NCBI GenBank assembly: GCA_964342365.1
Contig: CAYFGW010000108.1
Coordinates: forward strand, 1 to 15,691
Direction of reading: 5' to 3'
Length of the DNA stretch: 15,691 nucleotides
Source: CAXRDE01 sp964342365
GTDB lineage: Bacteria; Cyanobacteriota; Sericytochromatia; UBA7694
Both the position numbers and the translations under genes were made by a program. Of this stretch, positions 1-5,869 are shown one piece after another. The notes under the pieces are model-generated. The model was not told the origin of the DNA, made no database searches, and was given only the letters and a program-made list of their open reading frames with translations. The first letter of the stretch is position 1. Every line of letters begins with the position of its first letter.

Positions 1-513
1 CGGGAGCAACAGCCTGAAGACAGCGCAAAGTATATAGATCTGCTTATTCCCTTTATGCTCAAAAACTTGTCCCACCCAAATTTAAGTATCAGAGTCAGGG
101 CGATGTATTTCATAGGATCCTCTGGAAAAACAGAGCTTTTTGAACATCTTGTTCCATTTCTATATTCAAAAGAATACGTTTCACCGGCTTTCTGCGATGA
201 TTTTGTCGAGGGGCTTGGAAGCTGGGGGGAATACGATGCGTCAAACGGAAACACGGTAAGTTCTTGTGCAGTTATTGCCATGGACTGTTTAGACAGAGAA
301 AAGAGTATCCCTTATTTCATAAATATTCTTAATACTTCACCCATTCCCGTATCGAATCCATTATATGACCCGCGCACAACGGCTTTTGGGTATCTGAGTA
401 GAGAAAGTGTTCCCCCGGAAGTTCTTTCTGAAAAACTACTCAAGAAACTGTCTGTGGATTCCAATACATGGCTTTCTACAAAAGCTCTTGCTAAACTGGA
501 TGAACTCTACTAA
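1..513 (+). CDS. 3' end of a HEAT-repeat-like protein (partial)
   Basis: The frame is open from base 1 to the TAA at 511-513 without needing the internal ATG at 55, so the gene almost certainly begins before the window; 170 residues are visible. The segment looks like alpha-helical repeats of the HEAT/PBS-lyase type: alternating amphipathic helices, with phrases such as LSHPNLSIRVRAMYFIGSSG and a second repeat-like unit around DREKSIPYFINILN. No catalytic motif is seen, so a scaffold or binding role is likely. Orphan proteins of this build, next to a WapI-like gene as here, often accompany polymorphic-toxin loci as immunity proteins; that is inference from the neighbour only. The coding sequence is AT-rich compared with the core genes beyond 3.8 kb. 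The frame is secure, the function is not. Confidence 0.7.
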   Translation, partial: REQQPEDSAKYIDLLIPFMLKNLSHPNLSIRVRAMYFIGSSGKTELFEHLVPFLYSKEYVSPAFCDDFVEGLGSWGEYDASNGNTVSSCAVIAMDCLDREKSIPYFINILNTSPIPVSNPLYDPRTTAFGYLSRESVPPEVLSEKLLKKLSVDSNTWLSTKALAKLDELY

Positions 514-586
514 GTTGAAGGGCAAATTCGCCTGACGTCGCTGCTCTCCCCATTTATCAACTACAGGCCGCATGACCTAAAAGTAC

Positions 587-1384
587 GTGCATTTCATGAA
601 TCATTTATTCAATTTTGTCGACGAAAACAATAAAATCAGCATTAAAGCTTCTATAGACGGACTTGAGGCACAAGACGGCGATTGGCTCAACTTGAACTTG
701 TGTGTCAGACAAGAAAATCTATGTTTTGAAACGACCTCACCCGATCTGGAAATTAGAGAACTGGCCAGACTAAAAAATTGGTTCAGTCAAATAAGTTCTG
801 GCCACCTGCTAGACAGCGTCGGCTTTTCGAACACAGAGTGTTCTCTAGATCTCAACTATATCAGTCACAGAAGCAAAGAGGTTTACCTTATTGTGATCAT
901 GCTGGGCTGTGACTTGCGCCCGCCGTTTGATCCTTACCAACGCAGAAAAAGAACAAAGCTACCCGGTGATAGTAACGATTTGTGGAAAACGCGTCTGGTA
1001 TTAACTGCTCAAGACATTGAGCAAACCATAAAAAATCTTGACCATATCATGAGGGCATACCCCGTGAATATATCAGAAAGAGCAGTCAGAAACGCGAATC
1101 AGGCTCAATTGGATCAAATGCTCAATATTCTGAAGATAGGCCAGTCAGTCAGACTTCCAAAACAACTTCTTGGACATGACAAGGATGAAAGGGATGTAGT
1201 CATTGACCCGGTTGAAGAAGCAGAGTTAGAGATAGGCTGCGTTATCGCCTATCGCCATCCCTACAGATCTAGAATAAGTACTGCAACAATAAAAGCTGTC
1301 CATACTAACAAATTTTTTGTTGATGACGGAGTTTGGCTGGTCAAAACACAAATTTACGGCAGACTGCTTGATATGTCGAGTTGA
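587..1384 (+). CDS. WapI-immunity-like protein with C-terminal extension
   Basis: A 265-residue soluble protein with no signal peptide or membrane segment. The first 115 residues resemble the WapI family of contact-dependent-toxin immunity proteins: a DW motif at 32-33, a middle helix around ELARLKNWFSQISSG (58-72) and a conserved-looking LRPPF at 110-114. Residues 135-175 look helical. The last 60 residues form a small beta-rich module (GCVIAYRHPYRSRIS and on) that I do not recognise. The start could be the GTG at 587 or the ATG three codons later at 596; neither has a convincing ribosome binding site. It lies 73 bp after the HEAT-like gene on the same strand, consistent with an array of orphan immunity genes. 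Family assignment is from recall of the fold pattern and is moderate; the ORF itself looks real. Confidence 0.6.
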   Translation: MHFMNHLFNFVDENNKISIKASIDGLEAQDGDWLNLNLCVRQENLCFETTSPDLEIRELARLKNWFSQISSGHLLDSVGFSNTECSLDLNYISHRSKEVYLIVIMLGCDLRPPFDPYQRRKRTKLPGDSNDLWKTRLVLTAQDIEQTIKNLDHIMRAYPVNISERAVRNANQAQLDQMLNILKIGQSVRLPKQLLGHDKDERDVVIDPVEEAELEIGCVIAYRHPYRSRISTATIKAVHTNKFFVDDGVWLVKTQIYGRLLDMSS

Positions 1385-1417
1385 GCAAGGCTTATAGCGA
1401 TATAAAGCTGATCTTGC
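1385..1417 (+). other. stem-loop directly after stop codon
   Basis: Immediately after the TGA at 1382-1384 the RNA can fold as GCAAG (1385-1389) with CTTGC (1413-1417), GCTT (1390-1393) with AAGC (1405-1408) and ATA (1394-1396) with TAT (1401-1403), closing on a GCGA loop that fits the stable GNRA class. One bulged A and a 4-nt one-sided internal loop interrupt the 12 pairs. No T-tract follows, so it is not a classical intrinsic terminator; it may protect the 3' end or attenuate read-through into the lipoprotein gene. Confidence 0.45.
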
Positions 1418-1424
1418 AAGCATG

Positions 1425-1433
1425 TGCTAAAAT
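1425..1433 (+). promoter_or_regulatory. extended -10 promoter of small lipoprotein gene
   Basis: TGCTAAAAT matches an extended -10 (TGN followed by a TATAAT-like hexamer). It lies 27 bases before the ATG at 1461, which would give a leader of about 20 nt containing the AAAGGA ribosome binding site (1449-1454). No good -35 is visible. The identical nonamer precedes the AAA+ ATPase gene on the other strand at 13871-13863. Confidence 0.45.
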
Positions 1434-1460
1434 TTCCTTATCATTTCCAAAGGATTTCAA

Positions 1461-1799
1461 ATGCTAAAACACGTTCTTTCTTTTGCTCTTTTATTTTCAT
1501 TGACTGCCTGCACCGCTCCCGATACACCCGAGGTGCCAAATACGCCCGACACACCCGATCAAGAAGTATCGAACTCTGATTCCAGCGACTCTGTTTCTGG
1601 CGATGAGTTTCTTACCAAAACCAGATATCGCACGGTCATGACCTGTGCAGCATCAAAGTTGCCTCCTGCTCAACAAGAAGCATTGTTGGAAATTATCAAT
1701 GATGCTGTGAGCGTATCTGACGATGTGTGGGCCCAAACCGGGGGGCGAAACTTAGGGGCTTTGGCACAGGTCAAAGACGAGGAGTCAAAGGGCTGCTAA
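1461..1799 (+). CDS. small lipoprotein with Thr/Pro/Asp-rich linker
   Basis: 112 residues. The N-terminus is a type II signal peptide: Lys3, a hydrophobic core (VLSFALLFSL) and lipobox LTAC with the acylated Cys at 17. A disordered, acidic linker with repeats of the TPDTP type (18-48) follows, then a compact 60-residue helical domain. The mature domain has Cys62 and a Cys as the very last residue (112), which could form a disulphide in the periplasm or outer leaflet. The start is supported by AAAGGA at 1449-1454 and by the signal sequence. I do not recognise the domain. It is downstream of the WapI-like gene but has its own likely promoter. Confidence 0.75.
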   Translation: MLKHVLSFALLFSLTACTAPDTPEVPNTPDTPDQEVSNSDSSDSVSGDEFLTKTRYRTVMTCAASKLPPAQQEALLEIINDAVSVSDDVWAQTGGRNLGALAQVKDEESKGC

Positions 1800-1850
1800 A
1801 ACCGTAGCCTTTCCATTACGCGTTAGAATCTTTTGTTTGACAGCTATGTC

Positions 1851-1870
1851 GCCTCGTGCTGTGCACAGGC
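1851..1870 (+). repeat. left-end imperfect hairpin of the tnpB element
   Basis: GCCT (1851-1854) pairs with AGGC (1867-1870) and GTGC (1856-1859) with GCAC (1863-1866), leaving one bulged C at 1855 and a TGT loop. An eight-pair stem with a single bulge and a small loop is the form Y1 TnpA transposases bind at the ends of IS200/IS605 elements. It lies between the lipoprotein stop and tnpB. Confidence 0.6.
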
Positions 1871-1944
1871 TGCGGGTGTCTATCAGAGCATTTCTCAGTA
1901 CCCATAGGGCATAAATACTCCGACCATAGCGCAGCTTGGTGGGT

Positions 1945-2013
1945 GGTGTAGAGGAATACACCGTGAGGTGTCATGCATTGACTTTCCTGCATCAGGATGC
2001 ATACTGAAAGTAT
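1945..2013 (+). repeat. three short hairpins over the tnpB start
   Basis: Three perfect inverted repeats follow one another: GGTGTA/TACACC (1945-1950, 1957-1962; loop GAGGAA), TGCATC/GATGCA (1988-1993, 1996-2001; loop AG) and ATACT/AGTAT (2001-2005, 2009-2013; loop GAA). The second contains the ATG at 1997 and the third ends in the next ATG codons. The purine-rich GAGGAA loop is an exposed Shine-Dalgarno-like stretch but too far from the start. They could limit translation of tnpB. Confidence 0.45.
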
Positions 2014-3235
2014 GATGGTGTATAAAAGAAGAGTGAACTACAGGCTGTATCCAACTGCTAAACAGCAAGAGGAAATGCTAGGGCTGCTTAGAAAGCATCA
2101 GCTCATGTACAACGCTGCTCTTGAACAAAGAATTACTGCTTACAAAAAGAATGGCGTCAGCCTGACCTACCAGGATCAGACAAAAGATTTAACAGAGCTT
2201 CGTGCTGCACTGCCAGAATTTAAAATCGTCAATGCCCAATCGTCTCAAAACACGCTCAAACGCTTAGATAGAGCCATGAAAGCTTTCTTTCGTAGAGTAA
2301 AGTCAGGTGAGGCACCAGGTTTTCCACGCTTCAAATCTTTTGAGCGTTATTCTGGCTGGGGTTACAATACCCACGGTGACGGGTGGCGTCTGCATGGCGA
2401 AGAAAAACACGGTTTTCTCAGGCTTTCAGGCGTTGGTTACATTCGCATGCGAGGCAAAGCCAGAACACAAGGCACTCCTAAAACGCTAGACATTATGTAC
2501 AAGCAAGGCAAATGGTATGCCTCAATTGTGTTTGACTGCCAGTCCAAGCGCAAACAAGAAAACATCACAGGTGCCATTGGCCTGGATCGGGGCGTGGAAA
2601 CTTTCGCCACAATGGCCCACGATAGCGGTAAATATACCGCTATCCACAATGAGCGCCACCTGAGAAAAGAACTGACTAAACTAAAGCAGTTGCAGTGTGA
2701 CTTGTCTCGTAAAAAACGGGGTTCACGCAACTGGCAAAGGCTCAAAAAGCAGCTGGCAGCATTGTATGGCAAGATTGCTCGTAAGCGCCATGAGTTCTTG
2801 CATCAAACCAGTGCAAAACTGGTGAAAGAGAACAGCTTGATTGCAGTTGAGAAACTGAACATAAAAGGTATGACTGCCAAGGGTGGTAAGCGCAAAAAAG
2901 GGTTAAACCGAGAGGTGTTAAGTACAGCACCAGCGGCATTTCATGAGATGTTGAAGTATAAAGTGGAAGAGACTGGTACGCGATACATAGAAGTGCCGAC
3001 GCGCAAGGTGAAGCCGAGCCAAACCTGTAGTGGTTGCGGCAGGCGAGAAAAGAAGCCTTTGAAACAACGAGAACATAGTTGCCCCTGTGGAACACCGCTG
3101 AGCCGTGATGAAAACGCGGCCCGTGTGATTCTGAACTGGGCAATGGGTAGGGAACCTGCCCAGTGTGGAGGCAAGCCGTTGGGCTCGCCTGCGAAGCACG
3201 AAACTCCTGCTATGCGGTGCGGTCGCCATCCGTAA
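1997..3235 (+). CDS. tnpB: RNA-guided nuclease TnpB (IS200/IS605 OrfB)
   Basis: 412 residues, normal length. The N-terminal helical domain starts at VNYRLYPTAKQQ (13-24). The RuvC nuclease residues are all present: Asp197 in GLDRGV, Glu285 in IAVEKLNIKGM, and Asp371 in SRDENAARVILNW. The zinc ribbon is CSGC (344-347) with CPC (362-364), the shorter C-x-C form seen in part of the family. The protein should therefore be an active nuclease that cuts DNA next to a TAM, guided by an RNA from the element's right end. The start is uncertain: ATG 1997 is adjacent to AGG only, while the in-frame GTG 2018 lies 7 nt after GAAAG (2006-2010) and would begin directly at the conserved domain. No tnpA is nearby. 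The gene sits between two unrelated lipoprotein genes, as expected for an insertion. Confidence 0.93.
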   Translation: MHTESMMVYKRRVNYRLYPTAKQQEEMLGLLRKHQLMYNAALEQRITAYKKNGVSLTYQDQTKDLTELRAALPEFKIVNAQSSQNTLKRLDRAMKAFFRRVKSGEAPGFPRFKSFERYSGWGYNTHGDGWRLHGEEKHGFLRLSGVGYIRMRGKARTQGTPKTLDIMYKQGKWYASIVFDCQSKRKQENITGAIGLDRGVETFATMAHDSGKYTAIHNERHLRKELTKLKQLQCDLSRKKRGSRNWQRLKKQLAALYGKIARKRHEFLHQTSAKLVKENSLIAVEKLNIKGMTAKGGKRKKGLNREVLSTAPAAFHEMLKYKVEETGTRYIEVPTRKVKPSQTCSGCGRREKKPLKQREHSCPCGTPLSRDENAARVILNWAMGREPAQCGGKPLGSPAKHETPAMRCGRHP

Positions 3236-3285
3236 GCGCTCCGCGCAACGGCTGCCGCAGTCTCAGCTTAGCGGGATGTAGTTCA
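3130..3285 (+). ncRNA. putative omegaRNA scaffold overlapping tnpB 3' end and right end
   Basis: In TnpB systems the guide RNA scaffold is made from the 3' end of tnpB plus the right end, and the guide is the flanking DNA. Here the last 100 bases of tnpB and the 50 bases beyond are GC-rich and rich in short complementary blocks (AGCGCT, CCGC/GCGG), unlike the AT-rich DNA that starts right after 3285. The guide would then begin at about 3286 (TTTCTTAGG). The extent is inferred from the family, not seen as a defined structure. Confidence 0.4.
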
Positions 3286-3558
3286 TTTCTTAGGAAAGCC
3301 TTTAGTGAAACAGGAGCAATTCATTTCACCTTCAAATTTCTTTTCGCTAAAAGTAAATTCATACTCCGAATCTTCATCTAACAAACTTATCTCTTTGCAA
3401 GATTGTGCACATTGTTCTCTTGTATCTCTGGGAAAAGAGGACTTAGTTTCAATGGGTGTTCCTGGAGCCGGATGGCTAAAAACACTACCGGCTTCAAAAA
3501 TAGGGCCACTACATCCAGTAGTAAGTAATAATAGCGATATCGTTAACAAACTTTTCAT
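3283..3558 (-). CDS. small Cys-rich lipoprotein, 3' end at IS tip
   Basis: 91 residues. The signal peptide is MKSLLTISLLLLTTGC, with a probable lipidated Cys16, though the -3 residue is Thr rather than the usual Leu, so the lipobox is imperfect. The mature part has two Cys pairs, C50xxxC54 and C81xC83, suggesting a small disulphide-bonded extracytoplasmic domain. The start is well supported: TGAGGAAA at 3570-3563 is spaced correctly before the ATG at 3558. The stop codon TGA is read from the TTCA at the right tip of the tnpB element, so the present C-terminus (after GFPKK) may not be the original one. The family is not recognised. Confidence 0.7.
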   Translation of the reverse strand: MKSLLTISLLLLTTGCSGPIFEAGSVFSHPAPGTPIETKSSFPRDTREQCAQSCKEISLLDEDSEYEFTFSEKKFEGEMNCSCFTKGFPKK

Positions 3559-3639
3559 GATATTTCCTCAACTTTATTGAAAATGTGCGTTTATATTTAA
3601 TTACGTTTCTGATCTCAGTTTTGAGCCTGAACATTGTTG

Positions 3640-3671
3640 TTTAGGTTAGATTACTTTATCTCAAACCTAAA
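3640..3671. repeat. 12-bp stem-loop in the intergenic region before truA
   Basis: TTTAGGTT (3640-3647) pairs with AACCTAAA (3664-3671) and AGAT (3648-3651) with ATCT (3658-3661), with a 2-nt CA bulge and a 6-nt loop. There is no T-tract on either strand side, so it is not a simple terminator. It lies between the divergent lipoprotein gene and truA. Confidence 0.5.
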
Positions 3672-3678
3672 AATAGCT

Positions 3679-3706
3679 GTTGCATAACGCAAATTTAGAA
3701 TGCAAC
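3679..3706. repeat. second stem-loop before truA
   Basis: GTTGCAT (3679-3685) and ATGCAAC (3700-3706) are perfect 7-bp inverted repeats around a 14-nt AT-rich loop, only 7 nt from the preceding stem-loop. The rest of 3581-3822 shows no gene; it holds the divergent promoter region for the lipoprotein (minus) and truA (plus). Confidence 0.45.
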
Positions 3707-3783
3707 GAATCAACTCACACAACCGGCAGATCGACCCAACATCACTCTGAGTAACTATTTCTCGTATATCCCGTGATTTCCGC

Positions 3784-3789
3784 TATATT
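3784..3789 (+). promoter_or_regulatory. possible -10 box of truA
   Basis: TATATT lies 39 bases before the truA ATG, with GAGGA (3807-3811) as the ribosome binding site in between. There is no TG extension and no convincing -35, so this is a weak call. Confidence 0.3.
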
Positions 3790-3822
3790 TTAGGTAACAG
3801 AAACACGAGGACGATAAAATAC

Positions 3823-4638
3823 ATGCGACACATGGCTTTACAAGTGGCCTACGACGGCACCGCGTTTTCGGGCTACCAGGTGCAGCCGAAGCAGCGTACC
3901 GTAGAAGGAGAGCTAAAACGCGCTCTGCGCCAATTCACGGGGCAGGAACTGTCTCTCATTTGCGCGGGGCGTACCGATGCAGGGGTACATGCCCATGCCC
4001 AGCTGGCGGCGTTTCACATCGATTGCCCCATTCCCACGGAGCGCTTTGCTCCCGCTCTGAATCGGATGCTGTCCGGTGACGTGCGCGTAGTACAGGCCTT
4101 TGAAATCCCCGCTGATTTTTCCGCCCGTTTTAGTGCCCGTGCCCGTCATTACCGCTATTTGCTCATGCCTCACTCTCAGGCTCCTGTGTTTAGAAATCAC
4201 GCCTGGCAACTGGACTTTGAACTGGATCTGGATAAGCTGGCTGAAGCCTGGCTCGCCGTAAGAGGACTACATAACTTCAAAGCTTTTTGTGCATCAGGTT
4301 CTTACCGTAAAAACTTTGAGATTGACGTGAAATGGACCCGCTGCTGGACCCACGGAGACTATATCGTATTGGAAATTATGGCGGAAAGCTTTTTATATAA
4401 TATGGTGCGCTCGCTGGTGGGAAGTGCCGTGGACATCGCGCGGGGTCGCTACCCGTTGAGTCAACTCCAGCAAGCTTTGAACACACAAGATCGCTCTCTC
4501 GTGCGTTTTACGGCGCCGCCTCAGGGCCTGTATTTGTACCACGTGATTTATCCGGAATTGCCGGTATCCCTGATTTACAAGGGCCTGCACGATCAGCCGG
4601 TGCCCGTGGGAGAAATTCCGCTGACTTTGGAGAAATAA
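3823..4638 (+). CDS. truA: tRNA pseudouridine(38-40) synthase TruA
   Basis: 271 residues, normal length. TruA converts uridines 38-40 of the tRNA anticodon stem to pseudouridine. Family signatures are in order: VAYDGTAFSGYQ (8-19), the catalytic aspartate Asp52 in AGRTDAGVHAHAQ, ARHYRY (107-112), the GLHNFKAF segment (148-155, with Asn where Asp is common) and FLYNMVRSLVG (190-200), ending in the usual PPQGLYLYHVIY stretch. The start at 3823 is preferred over the ATG at 3832 because GAGGA (3807-3811) is 11 nt upstream of the first and too far from the second. It is followed by a separate promoter for rplU, so it may be its own unit or read through into the ribosomal operon. Confidence 0.96.
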   Translation: MRHMALQVAYDGTAFSGYQVQPKQRTVEGELKRALRQFTGQELSLICAGRTDAGVHAHAQLAAFHIDCPIPTERFAPALNRMLSGDVRVVQAFEIPADFSARFSARARHYRYLLMPHSQAPVFRNHAWQLDFELDLDKLAEAWLAVRGLHNFKAFCASGSYRKNFEIDVKWTRCWTHGDYIVLEIMAESFLYNMVRSLVGSAVDIARGRYPLSQLQQALNTQDRSLVRFTAPPQGLYLYHVIYPELPVSLIYKGLHDQPVPVGEIPLTLEK

Positions 4639-4669
4639 GCGGGTATTTTCCCAGATGTGCACCGAGTCG

Positions 4670-4678
4670 TGTTATACT
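4670..4678 (+). promoter_or_regulatory. extended -10 promoter of rplU-rpmA-rplS
   Basis: TGTTATACT is a strong extended -10 box 32-40 bases after truA ends. It predicts a start point near 4685 and a leader of about 125 nt. No consensus -35 is visible, as is usual for extended -10 promoters. Confidence 0.55.
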
Positions 4679-4684
4679 GAGTGA

Positions 4685-4810
4685 CCGCGGAGCCGTGATT
4701 ATGTTTAAGCTCCGTTTATGAAAAGGTTTAATTCCTCTATTCATCAGAGTCAGGTCTATGTTAATATAGGCTTTGAATATTTCCCTTTAGAAAATTTTAG
4801 GTGATCTAAC
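4685..4810 (+). promoter_or_regulatory. structured 5' leader of rplU
   Basis: The predicted leader contains a perfect stem CGGAGC (4688-4693) with GCTCCG (4709-4714) around a 15-nt loop, then a small CTAT/ATAG hairpin near 4756-4768, and ends with the ribosome binding site AGGTGA (4799-4804). Ribosomal-protein leaders of this kind are often bound by one of the encoded proteins to repress translation; L21 leaders are known in Firmicutes. I cannot match this one to a named family. Confidence 0.35.
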
Positions 4811-5122
4811 ATGTATGCAATTATTGAAAATGGCGGAAAACAATACAAAGCCGAACAAGGTCGTTGGTTAGATCTGGAACTTTTGCATTCAGAAGAAGGC
4901 AGTACCGTTGATTTCCCCGCAGTAATGGTGGTAGACGGCGACAATGTTCATGTCGGAACTCCCCATGTACAAGCCAAGGTTTCTGGCAAGATTCTGGCTG
5001 AAGAAATCAAAGGCAAAAAAGTGATTTCTTTCAAATATCGATGCAAAAAAGGCTACCAGCGCAAACTCGGCCACCGTCAGCGGTACACCCGCGTGATGAT
5101 CGAAGAGATTAGTCTGGGATAA
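4811..5122 (+). CDS. rplU: 50S ribosomal protein L21
   Basis: 103 residues, normal length. L21 binds 23S rRNA in the large subunit. It begins with the signature MYAIIENGGKQYKAEQG and ends with the basic block FKYRCKKGYQRKLGHRQRYT that contains the family motif for rRNA contact. The start is fixed by AGGTGA six bases upstream. The L27 gene follows after 12 bp; no Prp protease gene lies between them, unlike Firmicutes, which fits the L27 start having no cleavable extension. Confidence 0.98.
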   Translation: MYAIIENGGKQYKAEQGRWLDLELLHSEEGSTVDFPAVMVVDGDNVHVGTPHVQAKVSGKILAEEIKGKKVISFKYRCKKGYQRKLGHRQRYTRVMIEEISLG

Positions 5123-5134
5123 GGAGACAATCAA

Positions 5135-5392
5135 ATGGCACATAAAAAAGGTGTAGGTAGTAGTAAGAACGGACGCGACAGCAACCCTAAGTATCTGGGT
5201 GTTAAGCGCAGCGGCGGTCAGGCTGTAAAAGCTGGCGGCATCATTGTGCGTCAACGCGGTTCACACTTTCATACCGGTAACAACACAGGCATGGGACGTG
5301 ACTACACAATTTATTCCCTCATCGACGGCGTGGTTCAATTCGAGCGCCGTGGACGCACTGGTCGTAAGATCAGCGTCTATCCCTCTGTTTAA
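5135..5392 (+). CDS. rpmA: 50S ribosomal protein L27
   Basis: 85 residues, normal length. L27 reaches the peptidyl-transferase centre with its N-terminal tail. The tail MAHKKGVGSSKNGRDS is the mature form without the Firmicutes-type extension. Other family features are SGGQAVKAGGIIVRQRGS and the FHTGNNTGMGRDYTIYSL stretch. AAGGAG (5121-5126) overlaps the rplU stop and lies 8 nt before the ATG, so it is translationally linked to rplU. Confidence 0.98.
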   Translation: MAHKKGVGSSKNGRDSNPKYLGVKRSGGQAVKAGGIIVRQRGSHFHTGNNTGMGRDYTIYSLIDGVVQFERRGRTGRKISVYPSV

Positions 5393-5404
5393 GGAAGGCC
5401 CATC

Positions 5405-5767
5405 ATGAGTCAACAGTTAATTAAAGAAATTACTGAATCACAGTACAAAAGTGATTTGCCCGAAATGACAGCGGGTGATACCGTGGCTGTACACGCCAAA
5501 ATCGTTGAAGGCGGCAAAGAGCGCGTTCAGATTTTTGAAGGTATCGTGATTAAAGTTCAAAACTCCGGTATCAGCAAAACTGTAACCGTTCGCAAAATCT
5601 TCCAGGGTATTGGCGTGGAACGTACGTTCCTCGTACACTCTCCTCGCGTGGCCAAGTTTGTGGTTAAGCGCCGTGGTCGTGTACGTCGTGCTCGTATTTA
5701 CTACTTCCGTCAGCGTCGTGGTAAATCCGCCCGGATTCGCGAAAAAGTACAACAAAAAAGAGGCTAG
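5405..5767 (+). CDS. rplS: 50S ribosomal protein L19
   Basis: 120 residues, normal length. L19 sits at the 30S-50S interface. Recognised by GDTVAVHAKIVEGGKERVQ, FEGIVIKVQNSG, TVRKIFQGIGVERTF and the basic C-terminal KRRGRVRRARIYYFR. AAGGAAGG (5391-5398) directly after the rpmA stop serves as ribosome binding site. In many bacteria rplS follows trmD (rpsP-rimM-trmD-rplS); here it ends an rplU-rpmA-rplS cluster. Its TAG stop (5765-5767) is followed in the same frame by another 437 open codons (see next gene). Confidence 0.98.
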   Translation: MSQQLIKEITESQYKSDLPEMTAGDTVAVHAKIVEGGKERVQIFEGIVIKVQNSGISKTVTVRKIFQGIGVERTFLVHSPRVAKFVVKRRGRVRRARIYYFRQRRGKSARIREKVQQKRG

Positions 5768-5869
5768 AGAGCCATTTTTAAAGCACTCAAGCGTCGCTTT
5801 TCCCGCTCTCGACTTCCTGCCCGCTTTCGTAAGCAGCAGCAAGATCGACGGCGGGAAAGACTCGTTTTT

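Larger units (their letters stand above)
1842..3285 (+). mobile_element. IS200/IS605-superfamily tnpB-only element (IS1341-type)
   Basis: The element contains an intact tnpB, no tnpA, and end structures typical of this superfamily. On the left a bulged hairpin sits at 1851-1870, nine bases inside a TTGAC (1837-1841) that would be the retained target/TAM. On the right a short GC stem (CCGC 3255-3258 with GCGG 3271-3274) is followed by GATGTAG and TTCA (3282-3285), resembling the GTAGTTCA right tips I recall for such elements. Boundaries are inferred; elements of this superfamily leave no target duplications or terminal inverted repeats to confirm them. Without tnpA it would need a TnpA in trans to move. 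Confidence 0.6.

Noticed and set aside
2437..3229. Several minus-strand frames opposite tnpB
   Set aside because: They lie fully inside tnpB, overlap one another and lack starts with ribosome binding sites.
4640..4652. GGG-TATTTT-CCC after truA as a terminator
   Set aside because: Only three GC pairs and no T-tract follows; the rplU promoter starts 18 bases later.
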